Positions 27,043 to 36,250 of a stretch of 60,346 nt of DNA are shown one piece after another (positions within the stretch are counted from its first letter, which is position 1; the number at the start of each line of letters is the position of its first letter). The translations under genes were made by a program, and so were the position numbers. Source of the stretch: Planctomycetota bacterium (GTDB lineage: Bacteria > Planctomycetota > Planctomycetia > Pirellulales > UBA1268); assembly GCA_029978905.1 (NCBI GenBank), contig JAPOIM010000015.1, positions 1-60,346 of the forward strand. The letters are read 5' to 3'. A model generated the notes under the pieces. That model ran no database searches and was not told the DNA's origin. It saw only the letters and a list, made by a program, of their open reading frames with translations.

Positions 27043-28389
27043 TCACTCCGCGGCCGACACGCACACCAGTTCCTGGTCATTGCGGGCATAGATGCAGCGG
27101 TTGGCAAACGCGGGATGGCTCCAGACCACCTCCCGGCCAAAGCACTCGTTGGTGGGCTCCAGAAGGTGCATCCTGGAGAGCTCCTCGTAGCCCGCGGGGG
27201 AGAGCCGGGCCACGATCAGGTCGCCGGTTTCGCTCATCAGCCAGGTGCGGTCGCCGTGTCGCACCAGAAACGCCGTGCCATGCTTACCGCGGCGTTCGGT
27301 GCCCATGGTGGGAGCAGAGGTCTCCCACAGCCGCTCGCCGGTGGCCAGGTCGACCGCGGTGAGAAACCCGGTGTCGCAGTCGCAGCCGTAGAGCGTGGTG
27401 CCTTCGATAAAGGGCGTGGCGTTGGCACTGTAGACCGCGGTCTTCGGCTCACCTCGCCAGAGCACGCTCGCGCTGGGGCTGTCGGAAGAGAGCCTGAAGA
27501 GCGCCGCCACGCGGCCGATGCCACTGGCAAAGAGCACCTGGCCGTCGGGCGTGTCGGCAACGCGTGGGGCCGTGATCGACATCCCATAGCCTGGCTTCAA
27601 AGGTTGCGACCACAGCGGCTTCCCCGTTTCGGGCACGAGGGCATTCAAGTTGTCGGCATCCCAGATCAGCAGCTGCCGCACGCCTGCCGATTCGATGATC
27701 GTTGGCGGGCAGTAGCCGGCCTCGCTTGCAGAGCCATGCCGCCAAAGTTCCTCGCCAGTCTTCTTGTTGAAGGAGACTGCAACGCTCCCTTCGCCACCCA
27801 CGACGCAGATCAACTGCTCACCATCCACAAGCGGATGAGCGCAGAAACCCCAGATTGGTGTGGGGGCGTCGTAGTCGGTTTTGAAATTCTTCTCCCACAG
27901 CCGCTCGCCCGTTTCTGCATCAAGGCAGAGCAGATGGCCTTCCGCCCCCAGGGTGTACACACGGCCGTCGTCGACCGTCGGTGTGCACCGCGGACCAGAC
28001 GCATAGGAGAGCGCGTAGGGGCAGTCGTCCTCCACCTTCCAGATCAACGAGCCATCGGTCGCGTCAAAGCAGAGCACACGCTCGCGGCCGGACAGTTCGG
28101 TACGACCGTTGGGATCGTTGGCCAGCTCGCCTGCCGTCCGCATGTAGTCGGTGAGGTAGACGCGGTTGCCGACAACGGCCGGGCCTGAGTAGCCCCCCTG
28201 GACCGGCACGCGCCAGAGCACCGGAAGGCCTGCGTCGGGAATCGTCTGCACAACGCCCGTTTCCTGCCAGCGGCCGAGGCGGTGGGGGCCAAGCCACTGC
28301 GGCCAGTCGTCACCACGCGAGGGGAGGGCGACGAGCGACACGATGGACGTGGCCAACAGCAGCAGTCGGGAGGTGGCAAAGGTACGCAT
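27043..28389 (-). CDS. Exported PQQ-type beta-propeller protein (BamB/quinoprotein-like)
   Basis: A 448-residue protein with a signal peptide (residues about 7-24, ending LPSRG) and then eight-ish propeller blades marked by PQQ-repeat consensus segments such as LIWKVEDDCPYA, RVYTLGAEGHLLCLDAETGERLWEKNF, GEELWRHGS, LNALVPETGKPLWSQPL and LTAVDLATGERLWETSA. DWPQWLGPHRLGRW near the N-terminus is the usual beginning of planctomycete members. Such proteins are periplasmic scaffolds or quinoprotein-like, but no dehydrogenase partner is visible. The start at 28389 is set by the signal peptide; the upstream frame runs through the recJ end. Confidence 0.88.
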   Translation of the reverse strand: MRTFATSRLLLLATSIVSLVALPSRGDDWPQWLGPHRLGRWQETGVVQTIPDAGLPVLWRVPVQGGYSGPAVVGNRVYLTDYMRTAGELANDPNGRTELSGRERVLCFDATDGSLIWKVEDDCPYALSYASGPRCTPTVDDGRVYTLGAEGHLLCLDAETGERLWEKNFKTDYDAPTPIWGFCAHPLVDGEQLICVVGGEGSVAVSFNKKTGEELWRHGSASEAGYCPPTIIESAGVRQLLIWDADNLNALVPETGKPLWSQPLKPGYGMSITAPRVADTPDGQVLFASGIGRVAALFRLSSDSPSASVLWRGEPKTAVYSANATPFIEGTTLYGCDCDTGFLTAVDLATGERLWETSAPTMGTERRGKHGTAFLVRHGDRTWLMSETGDLIVARLSPAGYEELSRMHLLEPTNECFGREVVWSHPAFANRCIYARNDQELVCVSAAE

Positions 28390-28420
28390 GGTCACAAGGC
28401 TCTCAAAGGGAAAAGTTCGG

Positions 28421-30205
28421 TTACGCGGTGGCTGCCACGAGGGGTGGAAGTTCCTCGGCCACATCCACGCCGTCTGGCCTCCAGTCGACCAGCTGCACCT
28501 CAGCCGACCGGCGGCCGCGAAACTCATTGATCACGGGGCGGAAGGCAATGTGAAACGGCTCACCCGGCGGGGGCAGGTGCGGCAGCCATTCCCCAGCACC
28601 GAAGGCGACCCCACGAATCTTGGCACCGTGTTGCACCAGCGACAGCTGCAGGTGGCGTCCGCCTTCGCCCATCGTGCGGGCCGGAGCGGCCAGGGTCACC
28701 CGCGAGGCGCAGAGCACCGGCCGACGGTTGGCATGGCCAAATGGAGCGAGACGTTCGATCTCCTCGACCACGCGAAGGGTGAGGGCGGCGAGCGTGGTTT
28801 CGCCATCCACGTCGAGCGTGGCGGTGCGGAGGCCTGCCGACATCCGTGAGCCCACCTCGTGGCAAAACTTTTCGCGAAAGGCGTTGATCTGGCTGTCGTC
28901 CACGCGAAGGCCGGCTGCGGCTGCGTGGCCGCCGCACGACCGCAGCAGGTCGCGGCAGGCGAGCAGCGGCTCGTGAACGTCAAAACCTGGCACGCTGCGG
29001 ATGCTGCCAATCGCTTCTCGACCTTGGTGTTCGTCTTGGGCAATCATCACCACGGGGCGATGAAACTTTTCCGCCAGCCGGCCGGCGACAATCCCGATCA
29101 CACCGGGATGCCAGCCGCGAGCGGCCAACACGAGGGCAGGATCGGCCGCGGGATCGAAGCGATCCTGCGCCTGCTTGGTTGCGGCGAGCTGAATGCTGCG
29201 CTCGATCGACTCGCGCTGGGCGTTGAGTTCGTGCGCGTATTCGGCGAGTTGGTGGCCGCGGGCGACGTCGTCGGTCATCAGCAGTTCGATGCCGACTGTC
29301 GCCATCCCCATGCGGCCTGTCGCGTTCAACCGAGGAGCCACGCGGAAGGCGACATCTTCGCTGTCGAGCCGGCTCTTCTCGTGCAGTTTTGCCAGTTCAA
29401 GCAGTCGGGCAACGCCCGGGCCGCCGCGGCTTCGCAGGGCTTCAAGTCCGTGTCGCACATAGATGCGATTCTCGTCGAGCAGGGGCACGACGTCAGCAAC
29501 GGTGCCAACGGCAGCAAGTCCGATGCTCCTAAGCAACATCGCCCGCAGGCGAGGCGTCACCTTGTTGGAGCCGCTGGCTCGCGTGGCAATGGCCCAGGCA
29601 AGTTTGAAGGCCACGCCCGCGCCGCAGAGTTCACCAAAGGGGTAGCCGTGTCCGGGAAGCCTCGGATGCACAAGCACATCGGCTGCGGGGAGGTCGTCTT
29701 CAAAAGCATGGTGGTCGGTGACGATCAGTTCCAGATCGAGCTCCCGAGCCACCGCGGCCTCCGCCACGCTGGCGATGCCGCAGTCAACCGTGACCACCAG
29801 GCTCGCCCCTTTGGCTTGGATGGTGCGGAGAGCCTCCGCGTTGAGGCCGTAGCCCTCGTCAAAACGATCCGGCACATACCAAAACACATCCGCGTGAATC
29901 GCCTGCAGGCAACTCGCGAGGATTGCCGTGGCGGTCATGCCGTCGGCATCGTAGTCGCCATAGATGCAGATTCTGCGGCCTGCCTTCACGGCGGCCATAA
30001 TTCGGTCGGCCGCCTCTGCCACGCCGGGGAGCAGTTCCGGGTCACGAAGATCGGCGAGGTTGCCGGCCAGGAAGGTGCGTGCGTCTGCTTCGGCGACACC
30101 GCGGGCCGCCAGCAGCCGTGCCAGCACAGGCGACACCCCGACGGCACGCTCCAGGCGGCTCACAACCGTGGCATCGTGCGGTTGGATTCGCCAGCATTTC
30201 GGCAT
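28421..30205 (-). CDS. recJ: Single-stranded-DNA-specific 5'-3' exonuclease RecJ
   Basis: A 594-residue DHH-family exonuclease acting in recombination and mismatch repair. The DHH motifs are present: YGDYDADGMTATAILAS near residues 82-98, VTVDCGIAS, VTDHHAFEDDLPAADVLVHP, and the DHHA1 region with SCGGHAAAAGLRV that binds metal and nucleotide. C-terminal OB-fold residues follow (FRPVINEFRGRRSAEVQLVDW). The length is close to the family's usual 570-600. It precedes the PQQ-propeller gene on the same strand and diverges from the YkgJ-like gene. Confidence 0.95.
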   Translation of the reverse strand: MPKCWRIQPHDATVVSRLERAVGVSPVLARLLAARGVAEADARTFLAGNLADLRDPELLPGVAEAADRIMAAVKAGRRICIYGDYDADGMTATAILASCLQAIHADVFWYVPDRFDEGYGLNAEALRTIQAKGASLVVTVDCGIASVAEAAVARELDLELIVTDHHAFEDDLPAADVLVHPRLPGHGYPFGELCGAGVAFKLAWAIATRASGSNKVTPRLRAMLLRSIGLAAVGTVADVVPLLDENRIYVRHGLEALRSRGGPGVARLLELAKLHEKSRLDSEDVAFRVAPRLNATGRMGMATVGIELLMTDDVARGHQLAEYAHELNAQRESIERSIQLAATKQAQDRFDPAADPALVLAARGWHPGVIGIVAGRLAEKFHRPVVMIAQDEHQGREAIGSIRSVPGFDVHEPLLACRDLLRSCGGHAAAAGLRVDDSQINAFREKFCHEVGSRMSAGLRTATLDVDGETTLAALTLRVVEEIERLAPFGHANRRPVLCASRVTLAAPARTMGEGGRHLQLSLVQHGAKIRGVAFGAGEWLPHLPPPGEPFHIAFRPVINEFRGRRSAEVQLVDWRPDGVDVAEELPPLVAATA

Positions 30206-30354
30206 CGTGCCACCTCTCTCCGTGTCGTTTTCCCTGGGGGCCCCATTAAAGCAGAAGCGTCATCGGCGGGCGCGAGGCTCGTGGTCGACATCGGCGTCGG
30301 CTACAGTATGGGGCTTTCTTGCTGAGCCGCCCGCTTCACGGAGTCGTGAGTTTC

Positions 30355-30876
30355 ATGTCGATTCCCCCGTCGCTGCCCCTGTCGCTTGCCGAGCCCGTGC
30401 TACCGGTGCTGCCATCGAAGCCCAAGCGAGACACCGTGCCAGCAGATCAGGTGCTCTGTGAACACTGCACCGCCAAGTGCTGTCGGTACTTTGCGCTGCC
30501 CACGGATGTGCCGGAATCGCTCGAGGAGTTTGAGTTCCTCCGCTGGTTCTTGCTGCACGAACACGCCACGGTCTTTGTGGAGGATGGCAGCTGGTTTGTC
30601 TGCGTGCACACCGTGTGTAAGCACCTCCAAGAGGATCAACGCTGCGGGATCTATGAGACCCGGCCGAAGATCTGTCGCGACTACACCACCGACAACTGTG
30701 AGTATGAGGACGACTGGGTCTACGACCAGTACTTTGAAACGTCCGAGCAGGTCGAGGAGTATATGGAGGCGATGCTGGGCCCCGGTGGCGAAAAGATCGG
30801 TGACGGTCGTCGGCGAAAAAATCGCCATCGCTCGATCCGAAGTGCGAAGCCAAACCCGCTGCAGGTTCTCTCGTAA
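30355..30876 (+). CDS. YkgJ-family cysteine-cluster protein
   Basis: A 173-residue protein with the conserved Cys pattern of the YkgJ/CxxCxxCC family: CEHCTAKCCRYFALPTD near residues 40-56, CVHTVCKHL, CGIYETRPKICRDYTTDNC. The clusters probably bind zinc or an iron-sulfur cluster. The start at 30355 is the first methionine after a stretch that lacks conservation; upstream in-frame Met exists at 30319. It is followed at 44 nt by hisS. The C-terminal part is Arg-rich. Function of the family is not established beyond metal binding. Confidence 0.88.
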   Translation: MSIPPSLPLSLAEPVLPVLPSKPKRDTVPADQVLCEHCTAKCCRYFALPTDVPESLEEFEFLRWFLLHEHATVFVEDGSWFVCVHTVCKHLQEDQRCGIYETRPKICRDYTTDNCEYEDDWVYDQYFETSEQVEEYMEAMLGPGGEKIGDGRRRKNRHRSIRSAKPNPLQVLS

Positions 30877-30920
30877 CGTTTCCCCCCGCCACGCCCACGA
30901 AGCATCACTCGTTCCCTCCT

Positions 30921-32255
30921 ATGATCACACCTCGGACGCTCAAAGGGTTTCGCGACTATCTGCCCGCTCAGGCACTGGCCCGTGAGTGGGTGCTGGAAAC
31001 AGCTCGCACCGTCTATCGCTCGTATGGGTTTGCGCCGATCGACACGCCGGCCCTGGAATACCTCGAGATCCTCACGGGAAAGGGGAGCGACGAGACCGAC
31101 AAGCAGCTCTACCGTTTCACCGACCATGGTGGGCGCGACGTGGGGATGCGGTTTGACCTGACTGTTCCCTTCGCCCGCTTTGCCGCACAGCATGTCGGTT
31201 CGCTGGGGCTGCCATTCAAGCGGTACCACATGGCAACCGTGTGGCGAGGTGAAAACACGCAGCGCGGTCGGTACCGCGAGTTCATGCAGTGCGACTTCGA
31301 TACGATCGGCACCACGAGCCCCGTCTCCGATCTGGAAACCGTGCTCGTCGTGCACGACCTGTTGGTGGCCATCGGCATCGAAGGCTTCACGATCCGGCTC
31401 AACGACCGTCGCAGCCTGACGGGCATCCTCGACCAGGCGGGCCTCGCAGCGAAACAGACCGACGTGCTGCGGGCGCTCGACAAGCTTGGGAAGGCATCGG
31501 CCGAGGCGGTCGGGCAGGAACTGGCTGGGCACGGGATCGAAGCCGACACGATCGAACGGCTGCTAGGCATGGCCTCGCTCTCGGGACCGCCGCAGGAGGT
31601 GCTCGCGAAGCTCCGCGACCTGGTCGGCGGGTCGGAGATCGGAAATGCCGGGCTGTCCGGGCTCTCGCAGATCATCGACGGTGTGGCTGCGGCTGGCGTG
31701 CCGGAAGGGCGTGTGGTGATCGATCCTTCGATCGCCCGCGGCCTCGATTACTACACCGGGCTTGTGCTGGAGAGCTTCCTCGACGAGCTGCCAAGCCTCG
31801 GCAGCATCTGTTCCGGCGGTCGCTACGACAACCTGGCGGGCCTCTACACGAAGCAGCCGCTGCCGGGAGTGGGAGCGTCGCTGGGGCTCGATCGCTTATT
31901 AGCGGGCCTGGAAGAACTCGGGAAACTTCCCTCGGCCGAGACGCCGGCGGACGTGTTTCTGGCCTTCTTCGCCGACGAACACCTCAGCGACTACCTCCGC
32001 CTCGCCTCGGCGCTGCGTGCTCGAGGGGTGGCTGTTGAGTTTTACCCTGAGCCCAAGAAACTCGGCGTGCAGCTCAAGCTGGCAGCCAAGCGAGGCCATC
32101 GAGCCGCCCTGATCATCGGGACGGATGAGTTTGCGGCTGGCAAGGCCCGGCTCAAGCTGATGGCCTCTGGGGAGAGTCGAGACATCTATTGGGCCGGTGA
32201 TCCAGCACGGCTTGCCGAGGGTGTGCACGCCGCGTTGGCTGCGGTTGCGGGCTAA
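30921..32255 (+). CDS. hisS: Histidyl-tRNA synthetase
   Basis: A 444-residue class II aminoacyl-tRNA synthetase. Motif 1 region GFRDYLPAQA is near residue 10, motif 2 lies in RYREFMQCDFDTIG, the HisRS-specific ARGLDYYTGLVLE segment and the motif 3-like GGRYDNLAGLY with GVGASLGLDRLL are all intact. The C-terminal anticodon-binding domain follows (DVFLAFFADEHL..., YPEPKKLGVQLKLAAKRGHRAALIIG). Length and order are normal. Its stop shares a CTAA with the stop of the convergent kinase gene. Confidence 0.97.
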   Translation: MITPRTLKGFRDYLPAQALAREWVLETARTVYRSYGFAPIDTPALEYLEILTGKGSDETDKQLYRFTDHGGRDVGMRFDLTVPFARFAAQHVGSLGLPFKRYHMATVWRGENTQRGRYREFMQCDFDTIGTTSPVSDLETVLVVHDLLVAIGIEGFTIRLNDRRSLTGILDQAGLAAKQTDVLRALDKLGKASAEAVGQELAGHGIEADTIERLLGMASLSGPPQEVLAKLRDLVGGSEIGNAGLSGLSQIIDGVAAAGVPEGRVVIDPSIARGLDYYTGLVLESFLDELPSLGSICSGGRYDNLAGLYTKQPLPGVGASLGLDRLLAGLEELGKLPSAETPADVFLAFFADEHLSDYLRLASALRARGVAVEFYPEPKKLGVQLKLAAKRGHRAALIIGTDEFAAGKARLKLMASGESRDIYWAGDPARLAEGVHAALAAVAG

Positions 32256-33775
32256 CTGTCGGAGAGCAGGCGGGTTTCGATGGCCGCAATTTCTTTTGCG
32301 ATCGCTTCGCAACTCGCGGGCCGGTCGGCTTTTTCCCGGGCCATCATCCGCATCACCAGACGCGCGACGTCGGCGGGAACATCAGGCACGCAGTCGGTGA
32401 GCGGTGTGGGTTCACCCCTCGCGATCGACGTGAGTATTGTCACGATCGAGTCGCCTTCAAACGGAAACTGCCCTGCAATCATCTCGTAGAGGATCACGCC
32501 GAGGCCAAACACGTCGGCTTTGAAGTCGACCTCACTGGCCTTCGACATCCGCTCGGGTGCCATGTAGGCCGGTGTGCCGACGATCGCTCCGTCGACGGTG
32601 AGCCGGACATCGTCGGTGCCGAGATCGCTCGCCAGTCCGAAGTCGATGATCTTCACTCGCCTGCCAGGGCCTTCGAGAAAGATGTTCTCGGGCTTGATGT
32701 CGCGGTGGATCAGGCCTTGAACGTGCGCCGCATGCAGCCCAGAGGCCGTCTCGCGTGCGATTCGTAAGGCCTCGGGCACCGGGAGCCGCCCAAGCTCTTG
32801 GCGAAGGCTCGCCAACGAGGCACCTGAAAGGCGCTGCATCACGAAGAAGGGAAGCCCGTGGGTAAACCCTGGCATCGGATGTTCGCCGACCTGGTAGATC
32901 GTGACGACATTTTCATGCTCCACCTTCGCGGCCAGACGGCTTTCGCGAAGGAAGCGTTGGCGTGCGGCCGGGTCGTCGGCTTTGCAGGGGAGCATCGTTT
33001 TGATCGCGACATCTCGCTCGAGGGTGTCGTCGTGCCCCAGATAGACCCGCCCCATGCCACCGCGGCCTAGGAGTTTGATCACGCGATGCCCGCCAACCAT
33101 CGTTGGCACAGGGTCTTCAAACACTCGGCCGGTGACCACGAGTTCATCTGAACTGACGGAAAATGTTCCGTCGTCCGACGACTCCACCTGGATCGTTTCT
33201 GCATGCGATGCATGTGAGTCGTGCGTTTCTTTATGGAGCACCCGCACCACAAAGGTGCAGTACGGAGCCCCGTTGTGCATGCAGCTCTCTTCGCGGACTT
33301 CGATTGGCTCGCCGTAGTGCTCGGCGACTCCGCGGATGATGCCGCCGGCAAGTCGGCAGAGCTGCCGTGCCGAGGTATAGATCACGTGCACTTCGTCCGC
33401 GGCTGCGCGGACTGTTTGGATGACCGGTGGCGATGCTTCCGGTGTGGTGGCTCGCACCATCGTGTGGATCACCGATTCCGTGTGTTCGATAAGGTCCAGC
33501 GTCCGCCACGACGGGTCGACGTGCCGTCCAGCCACCTTGATCAGATGGGGGGCGAGGAAGAACCCAAACCGTTCCACCAATCCGCCGAGCGATTCCTGGG
33601 TCGAGTCGGCGAGCTGAGAGAGGAGCGAAACGGCTTCGCCGTCAGGGTAGCTTTTCGACGGAAGGTAGTGCGTTGTGGACTGCCGCGCTGGCAACGCAGC
33701 ATCCTGCGGCATGCGGCCTTCGTGAGACAGCATGTCGGCGAACTTCTGGATGTAGAAGAAGATCAGTCCGTGCAC
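32252..33775 (-). CDS. H-NOX haem-sensor domain fused to Ser/Thr protein kinase
   Basis: A 507-residue soluble protein, with no membrane segment. Residues about 1-180 match an H-NOX (haem nitric oxide/oxygen) domain: a start HGLIFFYIQKFAD, the proximal-His candidate in SVIHTMVR and the haem-propionate motif YTSAR exactly 29 residues later, the same spacing as His102-Tyr131 in known H-NOX proteins. After a linker with CMHNGAPYC comes a complete eukaryotic-type kinase: GRGGMGRVYLG, VAIK, HRDIKPEN, DFG, GTPAYMAPE, DVFGLGVILYEM. The GTG start at 33775 places these residues at H104 and Y133, near the standard numbering; a longer ATG-start form (33817) exists. It is predicted to phosphorylate targets in response to NO or O2 (inference). 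Convergent with hisS. Confidence 0.85.
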   Translation of the reverse strand: MHGLIFFYIQKFADMLSHEGRMPQDAALPARQSTTHYLPSKSYPDGEAVSLLSQLADSTQESLGGLVERFGFFLAPHLIKVAGRHVDPSWRTLDLIEHTESVIHTMVRATTPEASPPVIQTVRAAADEVHVIYTSARQLCRLAGGIIRGVAEHYGEPIEVREESCMHNGAPYCTFVVRVLHKETHDSHASHAETIQVESSDDGTFSVSSDELVVTGRVFEDPVPTMVGGHRVIKLLGRGGMGRVYLGHDDTLERDVAIKTMLPCKADDPAARQRFLRESRLAAKVEHENVVTIYQVGEHPMPGFTHGLPFFVMQRLSGASLASLRQELGRLPVPEALRIARETASGLHAAHVQGLIHRDIKPENIFLEGPGRRVKIIDFGLASDLGTDDVRLTVDGAIVGTPAYMAPERMSKASEVDFKADVFGLGVILYEMIAGQFPFEGDSIVTILTSIARGEPTPLTDCVPDVPADVARLVMRMMAREKADRPASCEAIAKEIAAIETRLLSDS

Positions 33776-33976
33776 AGCAGCGACCCGTCGGTGGTCTGCG
33801 ATCGACGAGGGGAGCACTTGGCCCTCGCAGCGACCGTCTCATGGCGGGCCCGCCTTCCCCCTTCGAGGCATCTAGCGTAGCAGCCCGCAAGGCGGGAGGG
33901 AAAATGTTGCAGATGACCTCGATGGCCCCCCGGGGGCAATCGGGGGAGGGCGGGCAGTGGTGCCCCCCTCGCAACT

Positions 33977-35137
33977 TCATGGAGAGGGCTCGTCCCCTCG
34001 CTGTTGTGTGTTTTGAGCGGTCTGTGTGGTTTCTCCGCACATCCGCGTGCGGTAGAGCACCAGCCCGTGGGCTGCGTGGTACAGCCCGCCACATTCCACC
34101 GCGACGTCGGCTGTTTGCTCAAGGAGGGTAACGAGTGCGTCGGCGGCCCTGCTCACCCAGGGTTCGTGGAGTCGGTTCTGCTCAAGGGCCATCGCAAGAA
34201 ACTCGAAGGTGTGGCCCGTCGAACCGATTCGGGCGAACACGTCGGGCGAAGTGGAGGGCCTTTCGAAGAAGTTGGTGGAGAAGGTGCCGTCGGGCTGCTG
34301 GTAAAGCCGGGCGTTTTCAATAGCTCCCTGGATTCGCTGTTCCGCGTCGGCCCAGCCGCCGGTGAGTTCGCTGGCGTCACTGCCGGTGGCCGCCAAGTAT
34401 CGGTTGATGGCCACGGTGAGCCCGTATAGCCGGTGCGAGCCGCCGCAGGCACTCTCGGCCAGGTCGGCCGCGGCCTCCATGGCGACGAGTTTTTCCAGCG
34501 TCCACTCGGTGCCATCGCCAGCGGTCCAACTGGCATCGACCGGGAGGTACGTGGAGAGCGCCATCAGCGTCCAGGTGGCTTCCTGCCCCTGCTCAAGGTC
34601 GTGCTTGGCCTGGTTGAGCAGCTCGACAACGCGGTGGTCCTCGCCACCGGCGGTGATCGTGGTGTCGAGCGGCATGCCGTCGACGGCACACTGAGAGAGG
34701 TAGCCGAGCCACTGATCGGGATGGCCCTGGCCGGTCTTGCTGCCGGGATCGAGAACGGCCATCACGCCGACGGGGGTGGGTCGCAGCGTCCAGCCAGTGA
34801 GTTGGCCCCCGGCAAGAAGGTAGTCCAAGGCAGGCGAACTAACGCCGTTGTGCTCGATCGGAAACGCGTCGCCGAAAGCCAGGATCCCGTGGACCACCTG
34901 CCAGGCCGCGTGGTCGGTGGTGTTGAGCCGTCGTCCATCGCGGGCGTGCGCGAGCACCGCGTCGATCCGCTCGCAGAGGCTCTTGGTGTCGACGGGCTCG
35001 GTGGAGACCTCGGCCATAGGGGGAGGCGTCGGGGCGGAACCGCAGCCTGCCGCTGCCGCGAGGGTGATTACGACACACCAGGTGGCCAGCCGCGAAAACA
35101 CCGAAAAAAATGCCGAGGGACGACTGGTGCGAACCAT
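33977..35137 (-). CDS. Lipoprotein of unknown function with helical repeats
   Basis: A 386-residue lipoprotein. The start at 35137 gives a leader ending in the lipobox LAAAAGCG, so the mature protein is anchored through Cys. The body is helical with Trp/His/Leu-rich stretches reminiscent of alpha/alpha-toroid repeats (AWQVVHGILAFG, LSTYLPVDASW, SHRLYGLTVAINRYLA, TGHTFEFLAMALEQN, CGGLYHAAHGLVLYRTR). No catalytic signature is evident. It stands between the kinase gene (same strand) and the zinc peptidase (divergent). A role as target or partner of the kinase is only a guess from the position. Confidence 0.8.
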   Translation of the reverse strand: MVRTSRPSAFFSVFSRLATWCVVITLAAAAGCGSAPTPPPMAEVSTEPVDTKSLCERIDAVLAHARDGRRLNTTDHAAWQVVHGILAFGDAFPIEHNGVSSPALDYLLAGGQLTGWTLRPTPVGVMAVLDPGSKTGQGHPDQWLGYLSQCAVDGMPLDTTITAGGEDHRVVELLNQAKHDLEQGQEATWTLMALSTYLPVDASWTAGDGTEWTLEKLVAMEAAADLAESACGGSHRLYGLTVAINRYLAATGSDASELTGGWADAEQRIQGAIENARLYQQPDGTFSTNFFERPSTSPDVFARIGSTGHTFEFLAMALEQNRLHEPWVSRAADALVTLLEQTADVAVECGGLYHAAHGLVLYRTRMCGETTQTAQNTQQRGDEPSP

Positions 35138-35354
35138 GGTGAGGCCAGTTGCGTAAGGAAGGGTTGGCCGGAAGCGGCCACGCGTCGAGGCCGGAGGGCC
35201 GATCGGCGGACCTCCTGCTAGAATGGCTCCAGAAATGGCGGTCGTCCAACGGCACGCGGACGTGTGCTGGCTATGACGACTGTGACGGCGAGGGTGGCAG
35301 CGGCGGCGAATTGCCAAGGCGTCATTACGCACAAGTCCACAAGGAATCGGCCTG

Positions 35355-36035
35355 ATGTTTTTTGACCCGTTGTATTTCGTGTACGTGGCTCCGGCGCTGG
35401 TGCTTGCGATGTGGGCTCAGTGGCGGGTGCACTCGGCCTATGCGGCGGCGTCGCGCGAGCCGGCGCCGCTCACCGGTGCGGCTGCCGCGCGGCTTATCCT
35501 CGATTCTGCTGGGGCCGTCGATGTGGCCATCGAGCAGGTGCCCGGCAAACTGTCTGACCACTACGACCCGCAGGCGAAGGTGTTGCGGCTTTCGCCCGAC
35601 GTTTATGGCCAGCGATCGCTCGCGGCTGTCGGGATCGCGGCCCACGAAGCCGGCCACGCGCTGCAAGACGCCCAAGGCTATGCCCTGATGGCCGTGCGAA
35701 ATGCCGCGGTTGGTGTGGCCAACATCGGTAGCGGCTTCGGCGTGATCTTGCTCTTGGTGGGCCTTGGGATTGGCTTGTCCCAGATTGCGTGGCTCGGCAT
35801 TCTGCTCTTCGGTGGCACCGTCTTCTTTCAGTTGGTGAACCTGCCTGTTGAGTTTGATGCGAGCAATCGAGCCAAGGCGCAGTTGGTGAGCCTGGGCATC
35901 GTCCCGCAGTCTGAAATGCGGGCTGTCAACAACGTGCTCAACGCAGCCGCCTGGACCTATGTGGCCGCCACGCTGCAGAGCATCCTCACGCTCCTCTACT
36001 ACGCCAGCTTTCTGACCGGCAACGACTCCGACTGA
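35355..36035 (+). CDS. Membrane zinc metallopeptidase (YugP-like)
   Basis: A 226-residue neutral zinc metallopeptidase of the pfam04298/YugP type. The N-terminus holds a membrane segment (DPLYFVYVAPALVLAMWAQW); the catalytic HEAGHALQ is near residues 99-106, after VLRLSPDVYGQRSLAAVGIAA. Two further hydrophobic helices (GFGVILLLVGLGIGL and WLGILLFGGTVFF) follow, then NLPVEFDASNRAKAQL, which carries the probable third metal ligand, and a final helix. Length matches the family (about 225). It ends just before a tandem-repeat region shared with the convergent DUF4159 gene. Confidence 0.92.
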   Translation: MFFDPLYFVYVAPALVLAMWAQWRVHSAYAAASREPAPLTGAAAARLILDSAGAVDVAIEQVPGKLSDHYDPQAKVLRLSPDVYGQRSLAAVGIAAHEAGHALQDAQGYALMAVRNAAVGVANIGSGFGVILLLVGLGIGLSQIAWLGILLFGGTVFFQLVNLPVEFDASNRAKAQLVSLGIVPQSEMRAVNNVLNAAAWTYVAATLQSILTLLYYASFLTGNDSD

Positions 36036-36040
36036 GCGGC

Positions 36041-36250
36041 CCGCCGTAGGATGCGGCGGTATTGCCGGCCCAGTGGACAAAGGCCTTGGGTGGCTTTGTC
36101 CACGTGAAGTCCGTCGCAGGATGCGGCGGTCTTGCCAACCCAGTGGACCAAGGCCTTGGGTGGCTTTGTCCACGTGAAGTCCGTCGCGGGATGCGGCGGT
36201 ATTGCCGGCCCAGTGGACAAAGGCCATGGATGGCTTTGTCCACGTGAAGT
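36041..36250. repeat. 70-bp tandem repeat, three copies, with hairpins
   Basis: Three copies of a 70-bp unit with shared block ATGCGGCGGT at 36051, 36121 and 36191. Copies 1 and 3 carry a perfect 10-bp inverted repeat (GTGGACAAAG and CTTTGTCCAC, 11-nt loop); copy 2 has one mismatch and a different inner sequence. They fill the whole gap between two convergent genes and reach the stop of the DUF4159 gene. The unit is not a multiple of three, so it is non-coding. Likely a bidirectional termination region or a mobile-type interspersed repeat. Confidence 0.9.
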
